Source: Parastagonospora avenae f. sp. tritici 18332-5
Taxonomy: Eukaryota > Ascomycota > Dothideomycetes > Pleosporales > Phaeosphaeriaceae
Assembly: GCA_022559985.1 (NCBI GenBank)
Contig: JAFJTR010000011.1
Span: forward strand, 558,001-622,000
Length of the DNA stretch: 64,000 nt
Reading direction: 5' to 3'
In this document: in pieces, positions 11,172 through 20,205 of the stretch
How the letters are laid out: every line of letters starts with the position of its first letter
Numbering within the stretch: the stretch's first letter is position 1
Program-made: the position numbers and the translations under genes
The notes under the pieces: generated by a model
The model's database searches: none
Told to the model about the DNA's origin: nothing
What the model saw: only the letters and a program-made list of their open reading frames with translations

Positions 11172-13362
11172 ATGGTGTACACTGGAAAACCGAGTCGCGG
11201 ATGCGGCATGTGTAAGAGTCGGAGAATAAAGGTACGTCTGAAGCGTGCGTCTAGCAATATATATGTGGTGTGGTCGATCGACTGGCTTACACTTCGCAAG
11301 CTTTACCTAACTCGATGCTAACGTGTTGCAGTGTGACGAAAGGCGACCAACATGTGGCAACTGCAAGAAGTCCGGACGAGACTGTCCAGGCTATCCGGAT
11401 GAATTCGATCTGGTATTCCGAGACGAGAACAAGGCTATGGCCCGGAAGGCGAAGAAACACTCTGGATCAGGTCCGTCTAGGAGCAGTACCGGAGCCTCAA
11501 GCTCGCATACTTCTCCACATCTGTAAGTGCCCTACAGCTGATTGGTTCACCCTATTCCGAGACAAGCTTTGGTAGCTTTTGTGTACTATCATGCAATCAC
11601 ACAATCGCATGAGGCTGATGACCAGACAATCGCCAAATTGCGACAGTAACTAACTGTGACCAGTTCAACAGACCAGAGCTTCGAAACATTGTCAGATCCC
11701 AGTTCTTCCTTGGTTGTGAGCGACAGGAAATCTCGAACGCCTTCAGATCCCACGGAGCAAGGCCAACTAATATCTTTTGCCCAAGAAATGCAAACACCAC
11801 TCTCACTTGATCAAGTTTTCGACTTCGAGTCGTTTGAGTGGAATTTGAACGCGGTCCCTGCCACCATAATAATGCCGCCCGAATACGAAGCTGTACCATT
11901 CTTCTTCAAGAACTTCATAGCTCTGCCACAACAAGCCGAATCTACCCGTGGCTTTCTAGAATATCTTGTTCCACTGTACAACAAAGCGCGTCCTTCGTCT
12001 GTTCTTCATCTTGCAACCACCGCCGTCGCAATGGCAACATGTGGCCAGTACCCTGGCCGGCAAGACCTCCTCCGCGAAGCAGTATCTACGTATGGCAGGG
12101 CTCTCAAGAAACTCAACGATGATCTCAAGGATCCTGTGATGTCGAAAAGCGATGAGACGGTGCTTGCTATTCTCATGTTCTCTTTGTATGAAGTGAGTAA
12201 AACCTTTGCGTCTGCACAGTTTGCAGTGGCCTTTTTTCTTGTTTGTGCACCCCTTCTCGTGCCGGGCTGACTATTTACAGACAATTATGAGTACCGACGA
12301 CACAATCACAGCATGGGGAAACCATGTCGATGGCGCCGTGGCCCTGACCAAGCTCAGAGGCACAGATCAATTCAAGGATGAAATGAGCCATGCCATTTTC
12401 CGAGCTGTTCGAACAATGATGGTATGTACTCGCCCTTAGCACGGATATTACTCCACTAAGCTATCTCAGATCACAAGCTGCGTCCAGCGTTCCAAACCAG
12501 TAGTCGAATTCCCGGGAATCAAAGGTTGGGTCGGCAATGGCGAATTCGACGACGAAAACGTCGCGAATCGCCTCACGCTTATCTGCATCGACCTTCCAAG
12601 TCTTCGTGCGCGAGCAAACGACCTTACTACAACGCCCCACGACTCCAGCAACGAGTCTGAGGCAAGGCAGATCCTTGAATTTGCGCAAATGGTAGACGGA
12701 AACCTCGCCGAGTGGTACGCCACGTTGCCAACAGAATGGAAGCATACTACCATTGGCATTGTGAGCGAAGTGCCTGGGATAGAAGATCTCGCGGTCACTG
12801 AGAAGTGGCCGGGCGAGCAACACATCTATAATGACGTACCGCTGGCCAGTATCGTCAACGACTACCGCGTGTGCCGCATTTTCTGCAGGCGAGTCATAAT
12901 TGCTTGCCTTAATTGGTTAAGCATCTCTGGTGACATCGACGAAACGGGAGAATACAACCAGTCCCTGTTCGTCATACAGAAGATGGTAGACGACATCAGT
13001 GCATGTGTACCTTTCCACTTGGACTACGAATTGCAGGTCGTGGCGAAGGAGATGGGCCAGGAGCAGAATGGTAAGTCGCACCGATCGAATGATACAATCA
13101 ACTCGACTGACATTTACGTGTTGTAGCTGCAGAAGCATTCGGAGGATACTCACTTGTTTGGCCCCTGTACGTCGCCGCAAATGCTGAAACAGTACCGCAA
13201 GCACAGCGCGATTGGCTATTCGGTCGCTTGTCCGTCATAGGCACAAAGTTTGGGCTTAGCAGTGCACAGGTACTTGTACTGGCGAGGCGGCATGTACTCA
13301 CATGCTCGCCTATATTCGACATGCCTATGGTACCCGTCACCAATGCGTATACCGTTGTTTGA
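11172..13362 (+). CDS. Zn2Cys6 fungal transcription factor
   Basis: Six exons: 11172-11231, 11332-11522, 11664-12192, 12281-12421, 12470-13070 and 13127-13362, giving 585 residues. All junctions keep frame and use GT...AG; introns are 48-141 nt. The zinc cluster spans residues 11-38 with spacing C-x2-C-x6-C-x5-C-x2-C-x6-C (CGMCKSRRIKC, then C-GNC-KKSGRD-C) and is itself interrupted by intron 1, common in this class. GYPDEFDLVFRDEN follows directly, a linker seen in many Dothideomycete regulators. The rest is the helical fungal-specific effector region (ETVLAILMFSLYE near the middle). Target genes cannot be read from sequence; no biosynthetic cluster lies beside it. Nuclear location is assumed from the DNA-binding domain. 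Confidence 0.9.
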
Positions 13363-13957
13363 GAGTTGGAGCTGTTGATGTCTTGTTAGTAGTATAATGG
13401 CGGTCCATACGAAAACTGGGGACACCATCAACATCAAGGAAGGAAAGAAAGGAATAGCAAACCTCGAGGTCTAAGAGCAGCTTTTCGATGAGTAACGATT
13501 GTATGATAGCTGTACAGAAGCATGATTGTTCATAACGTAGTATTATATAAGTTCATCAGCGACACACAGTAAGGCATCTGTATCATCACATATGTTGCTC
13601 TACTACTATTCAAATGGGTATCATTCAAGGAATACTCGTCTCTGGATGCCGAAAAACATATTAGCTACCGAAATCCCCTGTTCATTCAGCATCTGCTTCT
13701 TCGCCCACGTGCTTTCGTCATCCGCTCACAAGACATAACAAAAGGAGATATGCCCAAACCGCTTCCTGAAAGAAATGCTAATACCGACAGCCATAAACCA
13801 AATCCTGCTGTCACACACTCTCCGAGTATCGCGTAGCTTAATATCGGAAGATCATTCGCTTATTCCACGTTTCCGGTTTATTTCGTTCGGGACCGCGCAT
13901 TCGATTGCCTGGGACCATGTCAGCATGCAACACCGCCAGTATTTACAGCACTACCAC
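13363..13957. other. Convergent intergenic region
   Basis: About 600 bp of presumed 3' UTRs. No gene, RNA or repeat is recognised. Confidence 0.55.
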
Positions 13958-14265
13958 CTACCCTTCTTGCGCCGCATTCCACGTCTTTACAAAAGCCTTT
14001 TGCGTCTTGTCTGCATAATTCTCCGCGCTTATTTCCTTCACGCCGACTTTTGCGCCATCCTTTGTGAAGACGACGTTCTTCTTCTCCAGCTTGTGGACGC
14101 CGCGCTCGGCGAGTTCGTTCGTGTACAGGAAAATCTGGAAGCGCATATGCGTTAGGAAGCCTCATACATGATATGCACGAGTATGCTGACCTGATATCCC
14201 ACCCACGCGACAACTCCCACGACGGCGAACAGGACGACAAGTGGTAGTAAGTTTGATGCGCCCAT
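13958..14265 (-). CDS. Small conserved single-pass membrane protein of unknown function
   Basis: Two exons on the minus strand (14265-14191, then 14134-13958) with a 56-nt intron encode 83 residues. The N-terminus is one hydrophobic helix (about residues 5-24, LLPLVVLFAVVGVVAWVGYQ) followed directly by a charged lysine-rich segment (LEKKNVVFTKDG). The protein looks like a family of small fungal membrane proteins I recall as unannotated; I do not know its function. The start is chosen because it gives the membrane helix and a good ATG context; the downstream ATG used by the uninterrupted frame lies inside the intron. Splice sites: CAG|GTCAGC and TTCCAG|ATT, with a CCTAAC branch. Confidence 0.72.
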
Positions 14266-15011
14266 GGTTGCTTATGACGTAGTGCGGTGGGGTAGGTAGA
14301 TCGAGGAGTAGCGAGTGGAGACGGCGCAGCGTAGATATTGGTATGTATAGCTGCGAAGTAAGTATGCGGATGTGCAAAATCTCCCCTTCGAAAGTATGGC
14401 TAGTGGTTCAACAGCTGCAGGGTAGGTGGCTTGCCGCGTAACACGTGAAACGGTCCGATGCAGGATCGTCTTAGCGCGGAACGGGATCAGGGTCCGCCGA
14501 TCAAGTTTGATCCGATCTTGTGATGGTTTGGAAGTGTCACGCTCATGATCTTGAAGAGGATGTTTATCCTGCTGATGTCCTCTATGTACACTCCATCAAG
14601 TCCTTTACATACCGAGCGTCGACATTGTCGCCACAGACCTCGGGATGTTTCATCGTATATTACAGGCGCATGTGAGCACTTGCTTCTTCGAGCAAGCATC
14701 ATGTTCGCAAGAGGACAGGTAAAACGAGTAAAACGAGAATTAACCGGAGTCTGGCCGTCGGTCCTGACGTCCTGCGATGCTGCGTATACCTTCAAGTTGT
14801 TCAACGAGCAAGCTGCTAATACTACGTATACCTTCAGGCTGTAAAATCAGCAAGGTGTGTAGCACATGTCCGCTTATTATTGTCAATCAACACACGCAAG
14901 TCTCGGAACATGGGATAGGATTTGAACTGTAATTTTTTCAGTTCGTATTGCGTGTTGTATCTACAGCGAGCTCCAGCTCTACAATCCCAAAGGCTGCTGG
15001 TTCAATAGTTG
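14266..15011. other. Intergenic region
   Basis: Contains the promoter of the small membrane protein, with a CACGTG E-box at about 14443-14448. Open frames near 14487-14844 show no domain. No RNA gene is recognised. Confidence 0.5.
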
Positions 15012-15614
15012 TCATGACCGCCCGTGGTAGCCCGAAGAGTTTCTGCTATCTTTACGCCCCTCTTCTTGTCGCTGAGCATTCGACCAGCGGCTTCTCTCCT
15101 CCAGATTTGGCAGCTTCAAGCGCCTGTGAAAATATTGGCAGAAAGCGGCTTTGCCTTCGCCAACGAAATCGTCTCGCTCGAAGCGATATCCAGGTGGTGG
15201 GGGTCCAGTCCAGTGGTCATATGACCCAAAGACTTTGTCGATGCGGTCCGGATACTTAGGCAGCGTTGGGTACCGGCTACGCGTGAGGTCGTGCTGCATG
15301 TGAACTATCTTCAGACCCAGAACTTTCTGGTTGCGCTTGGTGTGGGGTTCCCTCTCATAGCAGTTGTAATCGTACTCTGATATCCGCTCGTCTTCGATGA
15401 CGTTGAGCTCAACTATAGGAATAGGAGCGGGCTCTTCAGACTCCTCTTCTGGGAGATTCTCCTGGAAATACAGCTCATCTGGTGTTTGGGACGGAACTGG
15501 CACCGGGATTTCTGGCTGTGCTGGTTGGAGGTTTATCTCCACTTCGAGCTCATCAAGAGCTTCAGAAAAGGCACTTTGTAGGTCGGAAAATACCACAGGC
15601 GTAGGAGAAGACAT
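15012..15614 (-). CDS. Orphan hypothetical protein, acidic and Pro/Glu-rich
   Basis: A 200-residue uninterrupted frame with an ATG start. I do not recognise it. The N-terminal half is acidic and Pro-rich (PEIPVPVPSQTPDELY, EEESEEPAP). The centre is more ordered, with many Tyr and Arg (SRYPTLPKYPDRIDK, DHWTGPPPPGYRFERDDF), and the C-terminus is basic. There is no signal peptide or membrane segment. The sharp acidic-to-basic change and consistent composition argue for a real, probably lineage-restricted gene, but no domain supports it. A 56-bp tandem repeat starts about 30 bp upstream of its ATG. Confidence 0.5.
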   Translation of the reverse strand: MSSPTPVVFSDLQSAFSEALDELEVEINLQPAQPEIPVPVPSQTPDELYFQENLPEEESEEPAPIPIVELNVIEDERISEYDYNCYEREPHTKRNQKVLGLKIVHMQHDLTRSRYPTLPKYPDRIDKVFGSYDHWTGPPPPGYRFERDDFVGEGKAAFCQYFHRRLKLPNLEERSRWSNAQRQEEGRKDSRNSSGYHGRS

Positions 15615-16527
15615 CTTGGACTTTGATATGTGTGTTGAGGTCGTGAAGATGCCCAGGATATTGTATGGGTTGGACTTGTATGAAAAGATGATAAGCTTGT
15701 GAAGATATATAGGATATCACAAGAGTCAGATGTGTATAAGAGTGTGATAAGGCTGTGAAGATATTCAGGATATCGTAAGAGCCGGAGTGAGTATTTGTGA
15801 GTATGAAGAAATTTGAGAGGCGTAAGATTCTTTTATACTCCGATTCACTAGGACAGAACCAGAGATTATTGCAAGTTCGGAGCGATAATGAGCAGGTAAA
15901 TACATTCCGTGGTACTGTGTCTAGGAGTCACTGGGAATTCTTAAATCCACGGTTCGTTACAACTCGCCATACCATCTCGAGTACCGCATTGAGCAGTTGT
16001 GAGGTCAAGATTCACAGTACTGACCCAATCTGTTCACTCTTGCCTTTTAAAACCTGCCGTATTGAGTATTTTAGAGCACAAATATAAAATACCGGAATCC
16101 ATGGAAACTTCAAATTCACAAAAGTGCGTGTTAGAGTGGTCGCGGTCCGGCTCAAAAGTTTGGTTCGGAGGAGATAGACCAATATTGCTAGTGTCGAAAT
16201 TGGCGTCGTTGTCGACTATTCTCGCAACCTTTGCCATGGTTTCGTTCCAATGGTCGCGCAATTTCGGTAACCACAGCATTAAAGAACACATTTTCCTCAG
16301 TGAATTTCAAAATCACACATACGCCAAAGCAGTAACAGACATGCACTCGAATTTCGAGAACTAACCTGGTTCCTGGAGATGAACGCGACATCAGAAAGGC
16401 AATGCATTACATCAAAACTTCACAGAGACACATAGGGAGCATAGTGATTCATGATCTGTTGTTTTATCTGACTAATATACACACACGAAGCGCAACTCGT
16501 CCCAACACGGCTGGCCCTCAGGCTTGC
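15615..16527. other. Intergenic region with tandem repeat
   Basis: Holds the 56-bp repeat (15643-15810) upstream of the orphan gene, then about 700 bp in which no gene is seen. Open frames near 15999-16364 are domain-less. The last 120 bp are probable MPE1 3' UTR. Confidence 0.5.
15643..15810. repeat. Degenerate 56-bp tandem repeat, three copies
   Basis: GTGAAGAT recurs at 15643, 15699 and 15755, exactly 56 bp apart, each followed by a (A/C)AGGATAT block. Copies 2 and 3 also share GATAAG about 9 bp upstream, at 15690 and 15746. A weaker fourth echo (TGAAGA...CGTAAGA) lies near 15803. Copy 1 is the most diverged. Confidence 0.65.
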
Positions 16528-18225
16528 TCAGAGGTACCTGTAGTCGGGCGCCCTCGCCTTCTTATTCCGATTCCTGTTATTCACCGGCTGCCGCTCATAC
16601 GCATCGTTCTGCTGCATGCCGTTGCCATTCTGCATGCCGTTGTGCATGCCCGGATGAAACGGCATACCCTGCGGGCCCTGAGGGAAGCCAGGCTGCTGCA
16701 TCTGATTCGGCATCATGGGCATGCCATAGGCCATTTGCGGGTTGAATTGCTGTTGTTGTTGGTTGAAGGGCATGTTGAAGCCCGGTTGGAAGCCCATCTG
16801 CGGGCCCATGGGAAAGGGCATACCAGGCATGCCCATGCCACCCATCATGGGCATATTTGGCATACCGGGCATCATGGGAGGCATTTGACCGTTCTTGAGA
16901 GCCTCCATTTGCTGCTTGAAGGTCTCCTCGAGGTCTGAGGTCGGGTTTGCCTGCTCCTTGGCCTGGCGCATTGCTTTTGGCGCAGTAGGAGGCATGATGT
17001 CGGTAGGAGCGTCTTTGCGCTTCTTCGAGGTCGTTGACCCTTCAGAATCGGAGCCCGCACCAGGTGTAGCAGTGTCAGTTGCTTTGGCGGATGAAACATT
17101 ATTATCGACATTTTCAGTAGAAATTGCTTCATTTGTTGATGTGGCTTGCACAGCCGCTTGCGCCTCTGCCTTGGCCTTCTCGTCCTTCTCTGCCTTTTCC
17201 TTCGCCTTCTCGGCGTCATATGCACGAAGTGATGAAACCATATCCTCATCTGAAACAAGATCATCCATGAGTACCTCCTCCTTGCCACAATTCGGGCAAA
17301 CTAGATCTCCATCTGCGAGTGCGTTGTCGATGCATTCGCGACAGTATGTCTTACCACAGCAGGGTGTTTTGACCGGATCAACGAACCTCCGCTTGTCGAT
17401 CGGACACTCCAGTCCCCGCTCCCGAATCTCCTTGCTTGCTGCATCTGCGCTGGCCGCCTGTGCCTTTGACGCGTTGGCCTTCTCTTGGAACTTCTCCCAT
17501 GTCTTTGTGTCTGTCATGACCTGCACGTACTCGCCATCGGCGTTGAGCATGACGCCCTTGGCGGCTTCTTCGTCGATGGGCTTCTCAACAGTCTTGAGAA
17601 ACGATCGCGGGATACCGGTTGTGCGTTTTGCTTGGAAGACAGGCTTGAAGTCGGGGTCGTCGTTGGTGGGACATGCTTGGATCCAGTGACCCTTGACGTT
17701 GCAGCGGCGACAAACATAACCCGGAGGGGGGTCGTGATTGGGAACATTCACAGGCTTTTTATTCTTGTTGTACGTAGGCTTTACATGTGACAACGACTCC
17801 TTCTGTGCATCCCAAACCTGTGCTGACTCTGCTAAGAAGGCTGCTTCGGCATCTGCCTCGCTCAGTACGCCGCCGGCAGCAGTACCCGAGGGAAGAGGCG
17901 CGGCAGGCTTGCTCGTATCCTTGGTAATAGCACGGACCGGCGCCTTGCCTGAGATGTACCGAGCAGCGCGACCCTGGCCGCGTGGTGCTGGCCTGCGCTG
18001 GCAGACAACGGTTGCAGATCGCGGGATCAAGATGGTGTCGTCCTTGTATTCGTTGTTCAAGTCATCCTCGGGGTACATGAGGAGGTTGAAGTCGCTGCCA
18101 TCGCCGAGGCCGGAGGCGATAATGATCTCCCGCTTGAGCTCAAAGACGCTGATGCCCGTGCCGTTGAACGTGATGCGCTCAGGCTCGCGGCTGTTCTTGA
18201 AGCGGTAGAACACAGACGACGACAT
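16528..18225 (-). CDS. MPE1: Mpe1/RBBP6-type cleavage and polyadenylation factor subunit
   Basis: A single exon of 565 residues. Mpe1 is a subunit of the nuclear cleavage and polyadenylation factor, needed for mRNA 3'-end cleavage and poly(A) addition; human RBBP6 is the homologue. In order: the ubiquitin-like DWNN domain (about 1-76, starting SVFYRFKNSREPERITFNG), a CCHC zinc knuckle (C172, C175, H180, C185), and a RING/U-box-like zinc domain (about 274-314, CPIDKRRF to CPNCGKE). A mixed-charge Lys/Glu/Ala region and a long Met/Pro/Gly/Gln-rich low-complexity stretch (about 450-545) follow. The tail ends in a basic NNRNRNKKAR motif. The full fungal domain set is present, so I take it as intact. 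Confidence 0.95.
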   Translation of the reverse strand: MSSSVFYRFKNSREPERITFNGTGISVFELKREIIIASGLGDGSDFNLLMYPEDDLNNEYKDDTILIPRSATVVCQRRPAPRGQGRAARYISGKAPVRAITKDTSKPAAPLPSGTAAGGVLSEADAEAAFLAESAQVWDAQKESLSHVKPTYNKNKKPVNVPNHDPPPGYVCRRCNVKGHWIQACPTNDDPDFKPVFQAKRTTGIPRSFLKTVEKPIDEEAAKGVMLNADGEYVQVMTDTKTWEKFQEKANASKAQAASADAASKEIRERGLECPIDKRRFVDPVKTPCCGKTYCRECIDNALADGDLVCPNCGKEEVLMDDLVSDEDMVSSLRAYDAEKAKEKAEKDEKAKAEAQAAVQATSTNEAISTENVDNNVSSAKATDTATPGAGSDSEGSTTSKKRKDAPTDIMPPTAPKAMRQAKEQANPTSDLEETFKQQMEALKNGQMPPMMPGMPNMPMMGGMGMPGMPFPMGPQMGFQPGFNMPFNQQQQQFNPQMAYGMPMMPNQMQQPGFPQGPQGMPFHPGMHNGMQNGNGMQQNDAYERQPVNNRNRNKKARAPDYRYL

Positions 18226-18872
18226 GACGGCGTCGTGGGGGTTCTGTCGCTAGGTGTGTATGTGGTGTGTCGCGTGTGTGTTATGGGTGTTGTGGGTGTG
18301 CAGGCGGTGGAGGTTGGTGGACAAGGAAGGGTGAGGGCAGCTACTTAACGGCTGCAGGTCCGATGGTCCGTGCGCTTACCGCAAACCAGACCGTTGACAC
18401 TCCGACTCTCACCTCCACCCATCAAGCGCAAAATGGAACACATGCCCTCACTAGCCGATCACGTCAGAACAGCAGGCGCAATCACCTCTGGAGCTGCTTG
18501 AGCATTCCTCTTCGCATTACCTGAATGAGTCATGGATAAATAAGGCGACTTCGCAAACCCAGTAGATGCAGGTGCAGAAGATGCGTCCCATGCTACCAGA
18601 GTGCCCACACTTTGTGTTGCTACATCTTCATACACATTATGCCGTTTGCATCGTGGGTGCATGATTGTCGTTGGTAGTGTGGCTGTAAGCATCGCTTTCA
18701 CCTCGCCGCTACTGCCCCTTATCGGAGGGAACGCTGGAGTAAGAGGTCACAAAGTCGCGGTGACGGCGACTTTGAGCAGATTGTCTGTTTGCTCGCGCCA
18801 TGGTCGCTGTATAAGGAGCTCTCAGCCGGCCCCACTCCTCTTCTCTACCTCCTCCTTCGCCAGCAGCCCAGC
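18226..18872. promoter_or_regulatory. Divergent promoter region, MPE1 and the small basic nuclear protein
   Basis: About 650 bp between two divergently transcribed genes. It begins with a GT-rich stretch (18250-18320) before the MPE1 ATG on the minus strand. No further gene is supported. Confidence 0.45.
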
Positions 18873-19452
18873 ATGTCAATTGCACACCTCGACGCCTCTA
18901 TTTTGTAGCACACCCGTCAAGAGAGTAAACCATTGATCAACAGGTCAGACATAGAGCAGAGGAACCCGATCAAGACCGGTGCCAGTGGCGCTGCTTGGTC
19001 AGATGCCGAGAAGGTGAGCTTGCCGATTCAGTACCTGCGATCTCAACTGACTTTAACAAGATCGCAGTAAGTCGGCCCAAGCATGCTGTGTTTACCGCGT
19101 ACTAATTGCGACACAGAGTGCTCCCATCCCTGCGGGCCCTAGCATCGTCTCCTGCAAGAAGCTTCTCTGGCGTCTGAAAGAGAAGCACAGAGACGACATG
19201 GAGAAGATCAAGGCCGGCCAGGCCCTCACGGCTGCTCCTGCTACGCCAGCTAGTGGAGGTGCTCCTGGATCCGAGATGCCCAAGACTCCTCGCAAGCGCA
19301 AGTCCAAGGTCGACACTGAGGGTGGTGACGCCGACGAGTCGCCCAAGAAGAAGGCTACTCCGCGCAAGAAGAAGAGTGAAGCCACCCCTGCCAAGCAGGA
19401 GCCCACTGACGACAAAGACGAGCTCGAGGATGAGAAGGTCGAGGAGGTCTAG
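18873..19452 (+). CDS. Small basic, probably nuclear protein; start codon apparently split by an intron
   Basis: Best model: exons 18873-18874, 18944-19013, 19061-19066 and 19117-19452, 137 residues. Exon 1 contributes only AT of the start codon; the acceptor at 18943 supplies G and the protein begins MSDIEQ. The second part (TGASGAAWSDAEK, then APIPAGPSIVSCKKLLWRLKEK) resembles a family of short Myb/SANT-like fungal proteins. The C-terminal half is Lys/Pro/Glu-rich with two AT-hook-like blocks (TPRKRKSK, TPRKKKSE) and an acidic end. The six-base exon ATCGCA sits between a good AG and a perfect GTAAGT. Skipping it also keeps frame. Family, start and microexon are inferences; the main exon from 19117 is solid. 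Role unknown, perhaps chromatin-associated. Confidence 0.6.
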
Positions 19453-20205
19453 TTGACTTGGTGACGGTCCAGTCAGAACGTGTTTGGAACATGTTCGACT
19501 CTGGATCTGGGAGTGACAGGCAAGCATCGATGTGCGTTCACTACGCAGTTGTGCATCGCAGGCTGCTTGGAGATGGAATATATTCCTTGTCTGGCGTCCC
19601 GTCTGACGAACAAGGGTTATCATAAGTAGTAGTACCCTACCAAGGTTGATGTCCATCAAGTGACGATCAGGAATACCAATCCGTCTATCCACCATATGTA
19701 ACGGAAAGTTCTTCAACAATAAGCTTGAGTTGCTCGTTTACGTCTGTCAGCGATATGAATGCATCGAGTTAACTGAGAATGACGGTCGACCATGGCCATG
19801 GGTGAAGTCCTGCTAGGGCAGTTTCGGCAAGGCTGACAAGGTTTAGTCCGCGATGATGCACAGGGACACGCCCGCAGCGCGACCTGTGCGGCTGCAGGGC
19901 CAGGAACGCCTTCCGATCTTCGACTGCGACCAGGTTTCCGTCACTGTCACTGCCACCATCCCGCCTGTACATTTTCCTCGGCCGCGTACTGACGGCAACT
20001 GCTTCTTGTCACGTTTAGCGCTTTTTTCATGCACTTGCTCGGTCGGGTCTCTCTCGCCGCCTGCAGAAGCCCTTTTTTACCCTTGCCTACCTTCACCACT
20101 CTCGCCTCACAGCGCCCATTGTACTCACCTAGGCTTCTACTCTCCCGAACAAGCCCAACTCTCACCTTCCGCAAACGCCTCTCAACGCTAGATAAACCCG
20201 TGCCC
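19453..20205. other. Intergenic region upstream of NMA111
   Basis: 3' UTR of the small nuclear protein and the NMA111 promoter. Bases 20029-20205 are in frame with NMA111 and could extend it by 59 residues (see findings). No separate gene is supported. Confidence 0.5.

Noticed and set aside
9186..13362. Biosynthetic gene cluster around the first Zn2Cys6 regulator
   Set aside because: No PKS, NRPS, terpene synthase, P450 or MFS gene is adjacent; a lone regulator is not a cluster.
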